This document shows, in pieces, positions 1 through 10,720 of a stretch of DNA of 64,000 bases. The stretch covers positions 18,539,194-18,603,193 of the forward strand of contig CM038711.1 in the NCBI GenBank assembly GCA_021613375.1, read 5' to 3'. The notes below the pieces were generated by a model that worked only from the letters and a program-made list of their open reading frames with translations, did not search any database and was not told the DNA's origin. Made by a program: the position numbers and the translations under genes. Within the stretch, counting starts at the first letter, position 1. Every line of letters starts with the position of its first letter. The stretch is from Megaleporinus macrocephalus (lineage: Eukaryota > Chordata > Actinopteri > Characiformes > Anostomidae).

Positions 1-467
1 TGGTCTGTGTTTTAAGAAAACATATGAGCCGACTGAATGTCTGCATTGAATTCATCAATCAGTTGTTACGGCAACCTTCTTCTCCTGCGGTTTTATTACC
101 TCACAGTCTAGTCAAATACAGATAGCAAGCTAGGTGGACTAACACCAGAATGTCGACTGATATCATTGGTTTAAATGCTACGATAGGTTGCTAATCACAG
201 TCTGACATACAGCTCAAGTTAGCAGGACGGATAGGCTGCTAAAAGTCGGCGAGTTACGGGAGCTAATCATCTTACTGCAAATTCGCACAAATTCACACCC
301 CCGGCTCTCCCTTCTTCTGCATTGCTAAGCAGATTTATGGGGGGGCTTTGTGAGTAAAAACACAGCGGGTGTCAGTCACCTCCGCTTTAGAAGAGGAGGA
401 CAAATGCACCTCTAAAAGAATTCACTGCTGGGTTTTAACGGAAGGGGGCAGAGGTTTGGATGTGTGT

Positions 468-502
468 GGGGGTGGGGGTGTGGGTGCGGGTTGGTGGGGG
501 GG
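468..502 (+). other. G-run cluster, potential G-quadruplex
   Basis: The plus strand has consecutive G runs of 5, 5, 3 and 3, then a final run of 7, separated by loops of 1 to 6 bases. This fits the usual G3+N1-7 quadruplex pattern. It would lie in the first intron of the leftward gene, with the G-rich strand acting as template. The pattern is seen directly; folding is inferred. Confidence 0.6.
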
Positions 503-1869
503 TCTCAGAGCTTTGAATGAAGACAATGTAATTTGCCATTGAGAAGAGACCAGCAGAGTCATAAATTAGCCCTGTGTAAAGGGATTAGGTAGAGTTTCAT
601 CAGGCGTGCAGGCCAGCGGGGCAGGGGAGGGGTAACGACGGCTCCCTTAAAGAAACAGGATCTCTGGAGAGAAACTGGCTCCAGGACCAGAGGGCGGAAC
701 AGAGAGGAGCTCTCACCATTCCACAGGTCAAACTGGATATAAGATAGCCACCTGTCCACTGCAAAAAAAGAGCTGTAATCAAAGGCAAATGCAATTTCAA
801 ACACGTATTGGATTACAGGGGCTGCCACAAAGGCAGACTACCTGTTGTATAAGATGTGACAGAGCTTTCTGTGTGAGAGAGAGGACTTTCTCTTTGCTTT
901 GTTATTTAATTAAAAACACAACCATGGAGACTGGCTGGGCTAAATATAATCAAAATGTATTGCTATAACGAATGCAGTTTAAAAAAAAAGATTTTTAAAT
1001 GGAACTCTGACTGTTAAGACTTGTAGTGTGCCTGAAAACAGTGTACATGTCTGATACTATTGAAATATGATATACAAACTAAATGTATCCGGTTTATTTA
1101 ATAATAAAGTGACAAGTAGCACAAATTCCTCTACTATAAGGTCACAACTGTCATACTATGATGATGTCATTTGGTTGCCTGGGACTCAATCCAACAGAAA
1201 ATACGACAATCAAAAAATGTTTGGTCTTGAGTAACGTCACGATCTAGCCCTGCCCCCCTCCCTCAACCACCCAACCATTTCTTGCCTTCTTAGAAACAAA
1301 GGGTATTTATCACCTATCTGTTATAAGGCAATAAACTCATCCCAAATGTCCGGACTATCGGTGGTGTGAAAGCCTTTTGTTTGGTGTTAACTAACATGAC
1401 AGACAATGTGATTAGGTGTGAAAGCAGATTAAACATGTAGGACTGCCCCTTGCGCACTGCTCTCAGGTCTAAATTCATTCTAATCCCAACACAGTTAAAT
1501 GGACTAAAGTAAAAAATAAATAAAAAAATAAAAATATGCAGATCAGCCTGATCAGAAGATGACTACGTCCCCCTCCCCCAAACAAAACAGCACCTCGCCT
1601 GTGGAGGAATGCTGGAGTAGCTAACACAACAGTGGGCAAAAAGGGTTTAAACAGAAGGCCCAGAGAAGCATTCAAACCAAGTTAATGTCTTTAAAATTGT
1701 ACACTGTTAAATATCTGTTTAACTCTTATACCCCTGTGTTCTCTCCTCGTCTATGAAGATGACAGCAAAATTAAATGTTAGCCGTTTGAATTTCCCACTT
1801 ACACACTGACGTTAAAGGGGAATGACACAAAGTTTTCAAAATGCCTGCATAATTCTGTGGTAAAAGTGT

Positions 1870-2330
1870 TCATGAAGTCATTAAGAGTGGTTTGGTTTGA
1901 TTTGATTTGATGTGATTAATTGTAGAGAAATGTACAGACATATTTACAGTGGCGGGGATGGGAACCAGGGGTCTCCACGTCTACAACACAAATAAAATCA
2001 TTTTATTTACCATTAACAATCATTAGTGAACCTACAGGTGCTTTTATTTTACATGTGATGTTGATGATAGTAAAACAGAGGTAAGTAGACTAGTGTGTTA
2101 TAAATTACTCTGTAGGTACTCCGCCGCCATCAATGTGTTAAAGTTCGTTTTATTCTCAATCTGTCATAAATAATGTGTCTGACATCAGACAGAGTATTCA
2201 TACCCACTGCATAACTTTCCATGAGGAAGATTTCAGACGCATTAAACTCCTCAGACGTCTGGTTCCCATCGCCAGCGCTGTAAGCAGTTCTGACTCGACA
2301 AGAACTGCGCATTTCATACCAAACCTCTTA
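1870..2330 (+). repeat. Dispersed repeat family 2, copy 1
   Basis: This segment shares several ordered blocks with 13690-14030 and 17530-17905: an early block ending in a (T/A)ACAGAC word, a central block around GTTGATGATAGTAAAACAG, and a late block around GATGTCTGGTTCCTATCACT (here GACGTCTGGTTCCCATCGCC). The spacing is similar in all copies, so they derive from one mobile or amplified ancestor. I see no protein-coding capacity and could not define termini, so the class is unknown. Confidence 0.55.
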
Positions 2331-2579
2331 CATCTCCCTCGTTCAATTATGCAGAAATTCGGTGGAGTCGCCCTTTAAGTTGTCGGTTAAGTTTGTATAT
2401 GTTACCTAAGCTCATTAATAAATCTGAAACCTGCGCCGAAAGTTTTTCTGGAGAAGTTTGTTTCACACAGCGGCGACTTGTTGTTACGGAGTGAAGTAGT
2501 CTCCGGACTGAAGCTCGCCATGTGCGAAACACAACACAGTTACGAAGCGCTGCTGGTTAACCTGGTTAAGGCCACGCTG

Positions 2580-3070
2580 CGTTAAACCGCGTCTTTCAAA
2601 CACAACACCAGCTACACGCAGCCCCACATGGCCCCCCGCTGTAGCTGACGTTAGTGCTTAGAAACCCGTGAAGGCGGAAAGTCACTCACCCGCTGGAAAG
2701 AAGCAGAGAAACACGAAGAGGATCTTGGCGACTTCCAGCGCCGAGGCTCGCGCTCCTTCCCCCATAACCATCCATCCAGCACGGGACAGCGCTGCTCTCC
2801 TCTCCCTGGTCAGGAACAGCAAGAAAGCCCAGTTAGGAGACCGACTCGAGTGCCCTGTGCTGCTGCTGAAGAAATCATGCCTCCGTTTAAGGATTTTAAG
2901 CGACTTCACACTCGAACGTCTCCTCGCGCTGCTGCACACATTCCTCAGCGCGTTATAAAGCGCGGACGCTCGCCAGCGCGGCGGAGTCAAGCGGCTCAGC
3001 CTGCAGCCGCAGCGGAGCCAATGAGGAGCCGCTGCTCCTCCTCCTACTCTCCACAGTTTCAAATAACAGC
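2580..3070 (-). promoter_or_regulatory. CpG island / promoter of the leftward gene
   Basis: CpG dinucleotides are dense here compared with the flanks, including clusters near 2735-2760 and 2940-3015. On the minus strand a TTTATAA word at about 2953-2959 lies some 190 bases upstream of the candidate start codon and could serve as a TATA-like element, which would put transcription start near 2930. The predicted leader carries an upstream ATG at about 2877-2879 opening a short frame of roughly 22 codons that stops before the main start. The island is seen; the start site and direction are inferred from the splice donor and signal peptide. Confidence 0.5.
2690..2771 (-). CDS. Candidate first coding exon: signal peptide, phase-1 donor
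   Basis: Read on the minus strand, this exon opens with ATG-GTT-ATG. The second ATG (2763-2765) has G at -3 and +4 and is the better start. It encodes about 26-28 residues: a short N-terminus (MGEGARAS...), then a strongly hydrophobic core (ILFVFLCFF) and PAG, typical of a secretory signal peptide. The exon ends after the first base of a Gly/Ala/Val/Asp/Glu codon, directly followed by GTGAGT (2689-2684), a strong donor, giving a phase-1 intron. A signal-peptide exon closed by a phase-1 intron is the usual start of many immunoglobulin-superfamily and other extracellular-domain genes. IgLON and CADM family members have comparable first exons ending in a Pro-x-Gly. I cannot name the gene. An overlapping earlier out-of-frame ATG at 2773-2775 would encode no signal peptide. 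The rest of the gene lies outside the window. Confidence 0.5.
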
Positions 3071-3237
3071 CCTGCTTTTTCAAAAGAAGCTGCTTCCCCG
3101 TGTGCTGGCGGTGGGAAAGACTGCTGAACTGAAAGCTGAATATGGGGACAGCAGTGGTTTAGTTATGATTCATTATCAGGTTCTGATCGTCATTGGAAAC
3201 TGGGAGTAATTACGTCACTCTTTGGTCATGTATACAG

Positions 3238-3540
3238 TTTTTATATACAGTGCTGTGCAAGAGTCTGACACCTGAGGCAATTCTGTTTAAAGCTATTCAG
3301 TGGCAGAGAAAACACCAACAGCAGAATAAGAACAGACATTAATACAGTAAGCAGTGATTTTATGATTGTCAGTGTTTTCACTCAACCATTTCCAAAACTC
3401 TCCTCAGGAAGGTCCTGTACTGTTTGTGGTTATCGTCCAGCAGCTGGTCAGTCCTTCATTAAATTAAATTAGGTGAGCTGGTGATGGAATTGAACAGGTC
3501 TATGTGTTGCTACAGGCTTCCAGGAGAAATCTGAAACAAG
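3238..3540 (+). mobile_element. Degraded Tc1/mariner-type element, one end
   Basis: The segment opens with an ATACAGTGCTGTGCAAGAGTC word followed by a CACCTGAGG word. This closely resembles the inverted terminal repeat (GTGCTGTGCAAAAGTCTTAGGCACC type) of Tc1/mariner-like elements very common in fish. About 300 bases of internal sequence follow without a clear opposite end or transposase frame. It is a truncated, old copy. A similar terminal word recurs at 7995-8110. Confidence 0.45.
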
Positions 3541-3646
3541 ACCTGCGATTTTCAGACCTCTGTTCTTGTACGTTCATTTACTCTAAACTTGTATTTTTCC
3601 AGTAAAAACATTCAAATAAATTGCTTTAAGGCTCGTTCACAGTATT

Positions 3647-3863
3647 GTATATTGTCGCTGTCCAATGAAAAACAACTGTCTTTGCTTTTAAGTCAATGGA
3701 ACCAGAAAGTTTTCAATGCTATTTTGGAGCGTTTCTATTGTTCCCTTCATTATGACATATTCACGCAATGTAAACGGCAACTGTCGGGTTCAGACGACGT
3801 ACAAAAATGAAAATCAACAAAAATGGTGATACATGTTTTTTCTTTGAACGGCAATGATATATT
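3647..3863 (+). mobile_element. Inverted-repeat element (family 1), copy 1
   Basis: This is a short non-coding element with recognisable termini. The left end reads TATATTG then TCGCTGTCCAATGAAAAACA. The right end (about 3833-3862) is a diverged inverted match, TGTTTTTTCTTTGAACGGCAATGATATAT. Internal landmarks shared with other copies are a block like GGAGCATTTCTATTGGTCCA, a CACGCAATGTAAACGG block, and an ACAAAAATGG-GATACATG block before the right end. Compared with other copies it lacks roughly 40 bases just inside the left end. No transposase is encoded, so it is a MITE-like non-autonomous element. Confidence 0.7.
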
Positions 3864-6179
3864 ACACTTCGTTTGGACTGCAGGGTGATTGGATTTGTTT
3901 CTTGAATCAGATCACCTGATATGACTGTCCACACTGTTATTCACAAGTGATCTGGTCAGATTTGTGGGTCCAGACTTCAGTTACCTATCTGAATGGGATG
4001 CATGACAGTTTTCACTAACTGTTCATCAAATTGCAGCACCTCCATCACTCTGGATTGTTTTTGTTTGTTGCGTTGCATTGATGCAAAACGCACAATAAAA
4101 TCCGATTTAAGTGCCAGACTGGGGCGCATCTGTAAAAAATCTGATTTGGAACCACATTTCAAACTTCCTCCACATGTGATTTGAATCTGATTAGCATAAA
4201 TTGAGGTGTGTTTTTGCTGTGAAGGCGATCAAAAATCAATCTGGATACATTCTGGATATGCCAGAAATCGGATTTAGGCTGACATTCCAAATGAGCTGTA
4301 TGTTCCACTTTTGCTTTAATTCACTTGTGTTGCATTTTTGATTTGGTTATTTTCATTTTTTATTGAATTTACTGGCTATTTATAAGTTCATCAGTAGTTA
4401 AACCAGTTTAACATGAATAACACTAAACAAAAGCTTGTGAATAGCAGGAAAATTAGTTAAGAAGAACCCACTAAACCATCATACCATTACACCAAACTAC
4501 CTTTTCAGATGTGGCGTTGACGACAACTCGTCAAACCACCCTACTGTCCAGATTCTGCACTCATTAAACCAGATTATGCATTTTCACACACTAATATGGT
4601 TACAACTTGTGTCTTAAGTATCAGCATTGCTTCTTTTTCTACTTACACGTGTACTTTATTTGTTAAAACATTTCTACTTTGGCTTAATACGCCTATAGAT
4701 CGGGGTAGGAAATTTTTATTGTTATCATGATTAATGCGTGAAAGTACATATTTTATTACATAGAAATCATAAATAGTGCTGTAATAACAAAAATAACTGT
4801 ATGTATAGTTTTTCATATGATCTTTTATTTAATATGATCACTACAGTGTTTTTTTTGTTTCAACTTAAAGAAATAAAATATTGAAAAGCAGCCAACCTGT
4901 CAATCAATCCATCAGTCATCAGTTACCACAGTTTACAGGACTAATGTCAGCGTGTCATTAAAACATATAGATTACATGCAAATAAACAAAGAATGATCAC
5001 AAAAATGAGTCACGAAAAGACAGCCATAAAACGTAACCCCCCTTAATAAACCGTAGCTGACAAAGGTTATCAGGTTCAGCGTTTTGTTCTGATTTGCTGT
5101 GGTTTGTTTTGTATGATGTATTTTTACATGCGCTCCATGCAGACAATAGCCAGATTAACATGCTGTTAGCTGCTGAAGCATCAGTTATAACGCCTCTATG
5201 GTTATGTGTTATAACGTATGGAGGTCTGGTTTTGAAAATAACCAGTGTGGGGTTTTTTTTATTCTACAGTTTTTTGCCCACCCCCACTGACTATAAATCC
5301 CATATGTATGCACAGTATGAATGCTTTCAGTCTAATCCAAAACCTGTCCTGTCGCATCTATCAGACATGATGAGAAACAACTGCACACAAAGCCAAAAGC
5401 TTGGATCATCAGTGAGTAATGATAGTTTATAATAAGCCCTAAACATAAGCATTGATCTGCTCAGTGAAGCCTGAAAAGCGCCCCCCCCTAAAAAAACACA
5501 TGTATCACATTTTTAAATCACATTTTGCACTGTCCAATAGATGGCGCTTGTACTGCGGAAGAGAGTGATGGAGAAGATAAGTTGTTTCATGCACATGGCC
5601 CCGTGAGGATTAACACAACTTTTCATTAATTTATGCGGCCCAGTGCTGACCCCGTTTTACCTTTCCAGCAGAGTAAAACATCTGAAACAGAGACAGATCA
5701 GCACATGGCCTACCGCCTCACACAGATTACAGACACGGCTCCTATTCTGAATATACCCCGAGGTCACAGCGAAACCGAACTATTCTTAATCTGACAGTCC
5801 GAAAGCAGTTAACAGTCATCATCATCATCATTGCCTCCTGATTATATTCATTATCTCTGATGTGGACAGTGAGCTGAAGGCTGAGGACGCACAGACGCAC
5901 ACATTTCCACAGAATATGACAAAAACACCGCATCCACGTTATCTGCTACTTGAGAGTGATTAGAGTCTCCAAACAATTGGACACGACTGGGATTTTTTTT
6001 GGCTCGGTGTGTCTGATCAATTTCACCTGATGTGCTAAAATGTAACGTGTAGTTAAACTAGTTTATTTGTAAGAGACGCTGTAAACCCTGTTTAAATGCA
6101 AATGCTAATTCACATTATAAAAAGTACGCAGATGTTATAAAAAATCTTAAATGGAGCTCTGCACGAAAAAAAACAGACA
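3864..6179. other. AT-rich intergenic DNA, no gene seen
   Basis: No coding exon, RNA gene or clearly bounded element is visible. The 112-codon plus-strand frame at 5094-5432 lacks any recognisable domain. A short CAT run occurs near 5817-5832. The segment 5560-5950 is more balanced in composition and could be regulatory. Confidence 0.5.
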
Positions 6180-6960
6180 CCGCGATCTGAAAATGTTCGG
6201 AGGTTCAGCAGCAGCAGCAGGACGGCGTGCCAGCAGCTCCACTCACTCAGTCTAAAGTATTAACGTTAATAAACCTTACAGTTCACTAACAAACTGGACC
6301 TTCAGACAGCATAAGACCTTTACTAAAGAAGAGAACCCAGTACCGACCTTTCGAAATGCATGGAGCTCCTCAGTGAGTTGCTGTGTGGAACCGGGCGGAA
6401 TTAAAGGCGAACCCGAGCAGAGCCGGATCGATAATCCCAAATTAGCACAATTAGCTCGGCGGAAAATACTGCCGCCGTCCCCGCATCGTGTCCGCTCCCT
6501 GCGGTGTATCCCGAGTTCCGAAGCGTAAAGAAAGCGGTGTTTTTCCCTCGGCAGATAAAAGTCTGTGATAGTTCAGATAGCCGTGCAGGGCAGACCCCTC
6601 ACTCCGGCTCTCCTCTCCGGTGGGCTCGTGGCGAAAACCGAGCGAAGCGATGTGTGTTCACGCTCGCGCGTCTTCATGTGGTGGTCGACGGCGAGAAAAA
6701 GCTGATAGACTGTGTTAAACCGAGTCTTTCCTTCATTTTCGCCTGTTTGTTGCTCCTTGGCGGCGTTTAGACTTTGGGGAAGGAGATCCGTGCGAGGCTG
6801 CTGCTGCTGCTGATAGCGCCGGATCGTTTCCTCCCCTCTCTGGTGGGAAATGGCTAGTTGTTAGAAAGTGTGAGACATTATGATGGGCGCTGTGTGACGC
6901 CGCCTCAGACCCCCAAACACAACACACACCGCCTCAGAGAAGACTGGCCGCAGACTGGGC
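6180..6960. promoter_or_regulatory. Second CpG-rich island
   Basis: CpG density rises sharply here, with clusters at about 6390-6500, 6590-6690 and 6755-6830, and falls away on both sides, so this is a good candidate promoter. It lies about 3.4 kb upstream of the signal-peptide exon island. Possible splice donors exist on both strands: CTCA|GTGAGT at about 6372 on plus, and TGA|GTGAGT at about 6245 on minus. None is paired with a convincing open frame. It may be an alternative, non-coding first exon of the leftward gene or the promoter of a rightward transcript. The 88-codon plus frame at 6504-6770 is not convincing. Confidence 0.45.
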
Positions 6961-7212
6961 AGCATGTCTGAACAATCGAGTAAAACACAACATCGCAGCA
7001 TATGATTTAAATTTCTTTACAGATAAACTACCGTATCATTACATTAGAGACGTGACCGACCTCATGCGGTTAAATGGGAATTTTACTTATATATATATTT
7101 ATATATAACAACAATCTGTATAATTAAGATGTAAAAAAGAAATAAAGAGGGATTTGATATAATGCTTTTCTTTACAGTGTAGGTGATACAAGCCACCACT
7201 TCCACTGCATTT

Positions 7213-7423
7213 CATTTGCTATTGAAAACAACAAGTAACCATGTACATCTTTTAAGTTTCATTGTGATTTCAAAAGCAAGAACATTATTTACCTCCAATG
7301 TAAGTCAATATAACCAGATTTTTTTGCAAGCTATCCTGGAGCATTTCTATTGGTCCATTCATCATTGAATTTTCACACAATGTAAACGGTAGCTGGTGCA
7401 TTTAAATTATGTTAACATATATC
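7213..7423 (+). mobile_element. Inverted-repeat element (family 1), copy 2
   Basis: This copy contains the family landmark GGAGCATTTCTATTGGTCCA at about 7336 and the CACAATGTAAACGG block at about 7375. Its left end is badly eroded and its right end runs into the oppositely oriented copy beginning near 7416. It is non-coding. Confidence 0.65.
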
Positions 7424-7653
7424 ATAGCTGTCTAAAGAAAAACATGAACATCTCAATTTTTATTGTTCTACATCATTTGAACATAGAAGCTGCCCTTCAT
7501 ATCATGTGAAAGTTTTTATGATGAACTGACCAATAGAAATGCTCCAAAATCACATGGATTAAAAACCTTTTCACATTGAAAGTAAAGCAGGTTTTTGGTC
7601 TCTTCTGTAAAGTTACTATTTTGGAGAAGTTTTTCTCAGGACAGCAGCTATCC
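7416..7653 (-). mobile_element. Inverted-repeat element (family 1), copy 3
   Basis: This near full-length copy is inverted relative to its neighbour. It begins with TATATCATAGCTGTC then AAAGAAAAACATG and ends with GTTTTTCTCAGGACAGCAGCTAT, the two diverged inverted ends. Inside are the reverse complement of the GGAGCATTTC/TATTGGTCC block (about 7525-7545) and the GGTCTCTTCTGTAAAG block near its end. The head-to-head pair at 7213-7653 suggests insertion of one copy into or beside another. Confidence 0.7.
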
Positions 7654-9989
7654 TAAATGTCTGAGCAGAAGAATGGCATCAGGAAGCGTATTCATGGTTA
7701 TTTTGTGTATAGTAACATTCTGTGAGGTAGCTTATAGTGAAACTGATCAAGTTCTGGTTCCAGCCACCACTGGTTTACATCAAAACTCCTTTAATGACTT
7801 TCTATACATCTTAATGATGGAATCATACAGAAATTTAAAAAGTGCTGGAACGTATTTTACAGTAAGGGTCCATTGTGTTTTTTATAAATGTTTTTTTTAT
7901 TTCATTTGTTTTGTTGTTTTTTCAAGGAAATGCATGTTTAAAAATCCATCATCACTGTTCAACACGTCTATATAGTGCATGAAAGTAAATACTATTAAGT
8001 ATGGTGCTGTGCGGTTTTGGACACCAGGCTCCTTTTATTGAGGCTCTGTAAAATCTCTATAGTAGCCTATGGTCCCACCCAGCACTAAACTGTTCTATAA
8101 ACATGAACCCGAGAACGCAAGCTTTAATTTCATATCATGTTTTCGGCAGTGCTTGGGGGTTAGCGTGGTGTTCATCTCAGCAGTTGGACCTCTGGCATGG
8201 CCATGATGGATGAATGAGATGCCTTGCATTTACATTGATCTGGCAGCTTCCATGGGAGCGGCTTCCACCCTGGTGTGAAGAGAATAGCTTCAGAGGGAAC
8301 AGGGGGCTGGACCTCCACCTCAAACACAGCTGGTGGGGGGAGAAAAGGAGGGGTCATAAGGGCAAACAGACCAGGCCTACTAAAGCACCATACTCAGTTG
8401 ACACACACATATTTGGATGACAATTGAGTGATGCACTGCGCTCCCAGTCAAATCAGAGAGGGAGCCTGGCAGGAAGTTAGGTTCAGTATTGTGAAGCTAT
8501 ATGTGATATAGTTAAACAGTGTTGGTCCTGATCATCAGCTGCACTTGTGTTTTGGTGGGAGAAATGCTGTAATAGTTAGAATGGACTGAGATGAAGTCAT
8601 TCATGGTAAAAGTAATGATGAGTGAAATGGAAAATCCAAGGCAGCCATTAATGGAAAAAACTTACCACAGATGAATATAAGATGATGAGCCTGAAAAATA
8701 GGATGGAATAAGGACATAAGAAACTGAGAAAGATGTTACAGTTTGTGATAATTTAACTTTTGTATTGTATTGTTTTGCAATTTTACCATTTCATTTTATT
8801 TTACCATTTCATTTACTAATTTTTAGGAGATATCTCTGGATTTAAGTTGATCCATTTGCATTAAGGTTTAAAAAAATTAAAATATATTAAATAAATGGGA
8901 CTCTTAACAACCGTGCCAGACCTGGCAGACCACCAAAACCGTCACGGTCAAATAAAGAGAAGTTATAGGAGAAAGGAGGCTCGTTCATGTTTGAGCCTAT
9001 TCATAGCCTATCCTCCTCTACTCATCCAGTACTCATACATTACCTTCATGTTACACACCTTATCGTTCTCTTGAACACTGTGTTCCGTAATTACAATGTT
9101 GTTTGTTACCATTTTTAGTGGTCAGAGAAAGCGTGCTTGTTTTTTAAGCTATTGTTTAATGAAATGTCTCTGAGGCACTCTGGGACAGAGCGCTGTTTAT
9201 ACAGCGGAGTGAAGATTAAATAACTGCTAGAACAGCAATATTACAAGCATAAGTTACCCAGAGCTTCAGCAGACACAAGAATGTGACTTCATAATGACTA
9301 TTGGTTGTTGACTTTAAATGCTTATAATGTCTGTTCAGTGCAACCAGGTAAATTGGCAGGTGACCACCCCTGTTTCCTCCTAACAGATTCACATTAATCA
9401 TAAATTTTTTGTAACTATGTTCTGCCCTCACTGGCAGGCCAGACAGATAGCTGAAAGCTAGCAAACAGGCTAAAAAAACAACTTAAACTTTAAAAAATAA
9501 AGAGTCACTTAAACACAGAGACACACAAAGTAAAATTAATTACGTACATGCCTGTTATTACTTAAAATGTCCATATTTAAACTAAAACTGACATAAAAAG
9601 TCCAGACCTCAACATCACTGAATGTGTTTTAAATTACTTGGGTTATGGGGAGCATAACATGCAAAACCAACTTCAAAAATAAAATTTTGGAGGTGAGGAA
9701 AAATATTCCTGCAGATTTCCCAAAAAGAATGGAACACACAATAAAGGCAATCAGTGGACACACTAAATACTTCATATTATGTTCATACAAGATTCATATT
9801 ATACTTTTTCATATTATACTATTATATTAAGCTGTTTAAGCTTCTGTGTAATTTTCTCTTTTAAATGTAACTCAATTTTGACTGGAACTGAATTAAACAC
9901 AACTGTACTGTAACCATAAATAAGAAGGTTATATTATGTAAAGTGGATCTATTCAGTCATCAGGCATTTTAGTCATCAGTCAGTCATGT
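7654..9989. other. AT-rich DNA with one transposon end; no gene seen
   Basis: At 7995-8110 a TATGGTGCTGTGCGGTTTTG word followed by GACACC resembles the Tc1/mariner end seen at 3238. The stretch 8150-8420 is GC-balanced and repeat-free and may be regulatory. The rest holds nothing I can name. The 126-codon plus frame at 7595-7975 starts inside the preceding repeat and ends in T-rich sequence, so it is not credible as a gene. Confidence 0.45.
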
Positions 9990-10720
9990 CACTGTTATTA
10001 GTAGGAACTACAGAGCAGAAATCAATAATCCTGTACTATCCTGGCACCCTGTGATTTCCTTTGATTTGCCTTCAACACTGAATAGTGACAGGCCAATTTC
10101 ATTAGGGTTCATTTAATCCATTATATACCGCCTGGCAGGTCTGGGCGTGTATTAAAAGCCAGACCGCTACAACAGCAGCTAAAAGTGAAATTGGGATTTG
10201 TTGGAGGCTGACAGTGTCAGGGAGAGAGTAGCTGCATTTCAGCTAATAATTACAGAGACATATCACTGGCTCCTGATCTGGGCACAACCATTTATTTTCT
10301 AATTTGTGTTCTAAAAAAGGCAGAGGATTGAGAATGGCCTTGCGAAAGAGCGGTTGACTCCGGCAGCTGTTTATTTTATGAATCTCTGCGACTGGGGTAC
10401 GGCTTTTCAGACTGTTCTGATCTGAAGTTTATTCACACATTCGAAGGAAGCGTACAACAATGCCGGGGACGCGATCAAAGAAGGCTTTATCTAACTTCCA
10501 TTGTGCGGAGTGTAATTAGGTAGATAAGCTTAGAGAATGGCTAGGTTGGCGCTTTTCCCCATTGTGAAGGCACTGACTTATCAGCATCAGTGTGTGTGTC
10601 TGGGAATATCCATACTAAGCTCTCTAAATAGTGGCTCGGAGAATTAAACAGTGCTGTCGCCATGTTATCTTCATTGCAGCTCCAGCCAGTTATAATGAAG
10701 TGCGTATAGCTTGAGAATAG
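9990..10720. promoter_or_regulatory. Candidate conserved noncoding block A
   Basis: This long, repeat-free stretch of balanced composition stands out from the AT-rich flanks. It contains homeodomain-type words (TAATAATTAC at about 10245, GTAATTAGG at about 10511) and no long open frame. Such blocks in fish gene deserts are often developmental enhancers. Enhancer function and conservation are inferred. Confidence 0.35.

Larger units (their letters stand above)
1..2689 (-). other. Probable first-intron sequence of the leftward gene
   Basis: If the exon at 2690-2771 is real, everything to its left in the window is intronic, because no later exon with a convincing acceptor and open frame is visible. 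The stretch is AT-rich. It contains a G-run cluster (468-502), a moderately GC-balanced block at about 540-840 that could be regulatory, and one copy of a dispersed repeat (about 1870-2330). The 89-codon minus-strand frame at 559-828 has no recognisable domain and I treat it as chance. The intron call depends wholly on the exon call. Confidence 0.35.

Noticed and set aside
6504..6770. 88-codon plus-strand frame in the second CpG island
   Set aside because: The hydrophobic end is followed at once by a stop, with no domain or donor; typical open sequence of a CpG island.
7595..7975. 126-codon plus-strand frame
   Set aside because: It starts within the inverted-repeat element and ends in T-rich low-complexity DNA, with no domain or splice context.
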